Origin: Gillisella vitis
GTDB lineage: Bacteria; Pseudomonadota; Alphaproteobacteria; Rhizobiales; Rhizobiaceae
Length of the DNA: 64,000 nucleotides
Assembly: GCF_014204625.1 (NCBI RefSeq)
Contig: NZ_JACHLU010000020.1
Span: 23,014 to 87,013 of the forward strand
Direction: 5' to 3'
Shown: positions 61,803 to 64,000 of the stretch, in pieces
Layout of the letters: each line of letters begins with the position of its first letter
Position numbering within the stretch: position 1 is the first letter of the stretch
Made by a program: the position numbers and the translations under genes
Notes under the pieces: generated by a model
The model's input: only the letters and a program-made list of their open reading frames with translations
The model's database searches: none
Told to the model about the DNA's origin: nothing

Positions 61803-62548
61803 GCACAGTGCTGTCTGTTCAAAACATGTCGGTGCGCTTTGATGAATTTCTGGCGCTTCATGATGTCAGTCTCGATGTGCAGCAGGGCGAAAGCTTTGGT
61901 CTGGTGGGCGAGTCCGGCTCTGGTAAATCCACGCTGTTGCGCGCAGTTGCCGGGTTGAATGCTTTTGAGCGCGGCACCCTCACGGTGGATGGCCGCAGCT
62001 TTCAAGGCAAGCGCCGCGACCGTGATTTTTACCGCACGGTGCAAATGGTGTTTCAAGACCCTTATGGGTCGCTGCATCCGCGCCAGACGGTGGACCGGCT
62101 GTTGCTGGAGCCGCTGGTCATCCACGGCTTTAGCGATGTTGATCAGCGCATCGCCCGTGCTCTGGATGAGGTCGGCCTTGGCTCGGGTTTTCGCTTTCGG
62201 TTTTCGCATCAACTGTCAGGCGGGCAGCGCCAGCGCATTGCCATTGCCCGCGCCTTGATTGTCGAGCCGAAGATTCTGCTGCTGGATGAGCCAACCTCGG
62301 CGCTGGATGCTTCCATTCAGGCCGAAGTGCTCAATCTGCTGGAACAGGCCCGCAAGGATCGTGGACTGACTTTTGTGATGGTCAGCCATGATCTGGCGGT
62401 GATCAGCCACATGTGCGACCGGCTGGCGGTGATGCGCATGGGTAAAATGGTGGAAACCATGCCGGTGGAGGCTTTACGCCGCCGCGAGGTTGAGGCCGAT
62501 TATACCCGCGAACTGATGCTGGCCAGCGAGGGCTTTCGGCGTCGGTAA
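61799..62548 (+). CDS. Dipeptide ABC ATPase, DppF type
   Basis: 249 residues from ATG 61799. Walker A GESGSGKS (37-44), signature LSGGQRQRIAIARAL, Walker B ILLLDEPTSALD. It lacks most of the C-terminal oligopeptide extension, as it ends soon after DYTRELMLASEGFRRR. It completes the five-gene importer. Only 8 bases separate its stop from that of the convergent phnM, with no room for a terminator. Confidence 0.92.
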   Translation: MSTVLSVQNMSVRFDEFLALHDVSLDVQQGESFGLVGESGSGKSTLLRAVAGLNAFERGTLTVDGRSFQGKRRDRDFYRTVQMVFQDPYGSLHPRQTVDRLLLEPLVIHGFSDVDQRIARALDEVGLGSGFRFRFSHQLSGGQRQRIAIARALIVEPKILLLDEPTSALDASIQAEVLNLLEQARKDRGLTFVMVSHDLAVISHMCDRLAVMRMGKMVETMPVEALRRREVEADYTRELMLASEGFRRR

Positions 62549-62556
62549 GCAGATCG

Positions 62557-63720
62557 TTACGCCACCCGCCGTCCTTCACGCCAGATTTGCTTGATGAAGG
62601 GGTGATCATGGTGCTTTCCAACCTGCAACAGATCGGCCCGTTTTCCATGCGCAATTTCGCCCCGATCAAACAGGCCTGCGGCCTCTGCCGGGGTTTTGCT
62701 GACCATGCGCACGGCAGCGGGCAGATCAAAGCCAAGATCAGTATCGGCAGCGATCATGAAGGGGGCATCAATCAGCGCGCGCGGCACATAATCGGAGGCG
62801 AGAATATCGCATAGCCCTTCCAGCATCAGATCCCGCACGGCGATATTGCCCGATTGGGAGCCGCCGCGCACGATATTGGGCGCACCACCAACAATCTGCA
62901 TCCCACGCCGTTGCGCCTCGCGGGCGGCTTCCAGCGTGCATGGAAATTCCGAAATGCCCACGCCTTCATCAGCGGCCATATCGACATGCGCAATGTCGGT
63001 ATCATCATGGCTCAGCATCGGCTTGTTATGGCGTTTGGCAATCTCCACCACCTGCGGGCGTACATCAACGCCAATGGCGCTTTTGCGCTCAATCAGATCG
63101 GCCAGATGGGCGCGCACCACAGCCTCGCTTTGTCCCCATGCCTTTTGCAGCTTGACGATATAATCATCCAGATTGCGAGTTTGCCGAATGCCGGGCAAAT
63201 GTTCCATCACCGACACGATCCGCACCAGATCATGGGTGATATTGGCTTGCATCAATGCGGGTGTGAGCGGATCAATCACCTCGCAGCGCAGATGAATGAA
63301 ATGGTCTGCCCGGAACATGCCAGCATTCTGGCATTTTTCCAATGCGTCCATCATCGGGGCCAGAATTTCCGCGCGTTCGCTGTCGTCATGGGCCGCCCCA
63401 ACGCACAGACTGTCAAACACGGTGGTAATGCCGGCACCAATAATCTGCGCATCATGGGCCAAGGCTGCCTGCGTGAAATTCCAGCGCACGGACGTGCGCG
63501 GATAGACATGCTTTTCAAAATGGTCAGTGTGAATATCGACAAGGCCCGGCAGCAGCAGATCACCGCCAAGATCAATTGCGTCACGGGCCTGTGTGACAGG
63601 CCCGATTGCGGTGATGCGCCCATCTTCGATTTCCACACAGCCGTCGATGATTTTATCGGCCAGAACAACACGGGCATTGGTGAGGATCAGGCGTTTGGTA
63701 TTGGCTGCACGCATGTCCAT
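62557..63720 (-). CDS. phnM: PhnM, alpha-D-ribose 1-methylphosphonate 5-triphosphate diphosphatase
   Basis: 387 residues from ATG 63720, with GGAG nine bases upstream; ATG 63735 is an alternative and the frame runs to 63831. An amidohydrolase: LLPGLVDIHTDHFEKHVYPR (about 55-74) carries the first metal site, FDSLCVGAAHDD and FIHLRCEVID follow, and PNIVRGGSQSGNIAVRDLML is a PhnM hallmark. It removes pyrophosphate from the ribose triphosphate intermediate of the carbon-phosphorus lyase pathway. No other phn gene is inside the window; they may lie to the right or elsewhere. Confidence 0.92.
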   Translation of the reverse strand: MDMRAANTKRLILTNARVVLADKIIDGCVEIEDGRITAIGPVTQARDAIDLGGDLLLPGLVDIHTDHFEKHVYPRTSVRWNFTQAALAHDAQIIGAGITTVFDSLCVGAAHDDSERAEILAPMMDALEKCQNAGMFRADHFIHLRCEVIDPLTPALMQANITHDLVRIVSVMEHLPGIRQTRNLDDYIVKLQKAWGQSEAVVRAHLADLIERKSAIGVDVRPQVVEIAKRHNKPMLSHDDTDIAHVDMAADEGVGISEFPCTLEAAREAQRRGMQIVGGAPNIVRGGSQSGNIAVRDLMLEGLCDILASDYVPRALIDAPFMIAADTDLGFDLPAAVRMVSKTPAEAAGLFDRGEIAHGKRADLLQVGKHHDHPFIKQIWREGRRVA

Positions 63721-63861
63721 TGCCGTTTTCTCCATTGTTTGCGACCGCGACTCGGATGTGCTGATCTGTACGAGGCTGTATCGGTCACTGATGACCGTTT
63801 TACGGCACCGTGCGCCATATATGGCGCACAAAGGTTTGCCGTAACTCTTTATCTGTATTGC

Positions 63862-63905
63862 ATAATGTTCTCTTTAAACCGATTCCGATTTAAAGAGAAC
63901 ATTAT
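63862..63905. promoter_or_regulatory. Long AT-rich palindrome upstream of phnM
   Basis: ATAATGTTCTCTTTAAA (63862-63878) and TTTAAAGAGAACATTAT (63889-63905) are a perfect 17-base inverted repeat around a 10-base centre that is itself a direct repeat (ccgattccga). It lies about 140 bases upstream of the phnM start. It may be an operator, a terminator for a gene to the right, or an insertion remnant. The remaining 95 bases of the window show nothing I can assign. Confidence 0.6.
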
Positions 63906-64000
63906 TGTGGCGCGGCGCGACCTTTGGCACAAATTTGCACTAACTTTGTCACACGAAAACAAACATTCAGGCCACGCCGCACGCGCTTACGCCACCGCCC

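Noticed and set aside
57324..62548. Nickel importer instead of dipeptide importer
   Set aside because: No nickel-specific context such as urease or hydrogenase genes; the adjoining dipeptidase favours peptides.
1..64000. CRISPR arrays, tRNA, rRNA, phage or conjugation genes, toxin-antitoxin pairs
   Set aside because: No spaced direct-repeat array, cloverleaf-like or ribosomal sequence, integrase or relaxase motif was recognised by eye.
63985..64000. Possible 3' end of a leftward gene entering from the right edge
   Set aside because: A stop codon is readable (revcomp ...GCGTAA), but too few codons are inside the window to support a gene.

Overview
The window looks like a chromosomal (or large-replicon) segment of a Rhizobiales alphaproteobacterium of the Agrobacterium/Allorhizobium/Rhizobium group. 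The strongest reason is the chvE-gguA-gguB-gguC sugar transport locus with its divergent LysR gene gbpR, a hallmark of Agrobacterium. The moderately high GC content, frequent ATGA/GTGA gene overlaps and a dispersed palindromic repeat of rhizobial type fit this. Genes are densely packed. I see no transposase, integrase, CRISPR array, tRNA or rRNA. The species name is an inference only.

Layout. (1) 1-13.6 kb: a repeat copy, then a glycan locus. It holds a DxD sugar transferase, a GT4 transferase, a complete peptide/oligosaccharide-type ABC importer (fused double ATPase, binding protein, two permeases), three more glycosyltransferases in a tight operon (MurG-like, GT4, MurG-like) and a UDP-glucuronate 4-epimerase-like gene running towards them. 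(2) 13.7-25.9 kb: a methyl-accepting chemotaxis protein; the PBP1C / alpha-2-macroglobulin pair; a CynX-like MFS carrier coupled to a DUF454 membrane protein. (3) 25.9-38.4 kb: a second repeat copy, then a nine-gene sugar operon read leftward: chvE, gguA, gguB, gguC, a sugar-acid dehydratase, a sugar 1-dehydrogenase, ketoglutaric semialdehyde dehydrogenase, KDPGal kinase and KDPGal aldolase, with gbpR divergent. It joins uptake of galactose/arabinose-type sugars to non-phosphorylative (De Ley-Doudoroff and arabinose-to-ketoglutarate) catabolism. (4) 38.4-43.8 kb: pntAB transhydrogenase, and a divergent tetR / 14-TM efflux pump pair. (5) 43.8-56 kb: a ten-gene hexuronate operon read leftward (uxaC, TRAP dctP-dctQ-dctM, kdgF, kduI, kduD, uxuB, uxuA, uxaA), with a divergent gntR-kdgK pair. 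Together they take galacturonate, glucuronate and unsaturated pectin fragments to KDPG. No separate tagaturonate reductase is present. (6) 56-62.5 kb: a membrane-dipeptidase-like gene followed by a five-gene dipeptide ABC importer. (7) 62.6-64 kb: phnM of the C-P lyase pathway, convergent with the importer, and a long AT-rich palindrome behind it.

The overall theme is use of plant cell-wall sugars (pectin uronates, galactose, arabinose) plus surface glycan synthesis, as expected of a plant-associated bacterium. Regulatory signals that can be read include paired promoters with a shared operator between uxaC and gntR, a sigma70-like promoter before pntA, several terminators, and a set of stem-loops between genes inside the sugar and TRAP operons. 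The least explained material is the glycan/importer locus and the dispersed repeat, whose two copies differ by a paired (compensatory) base change in their inverted arms.
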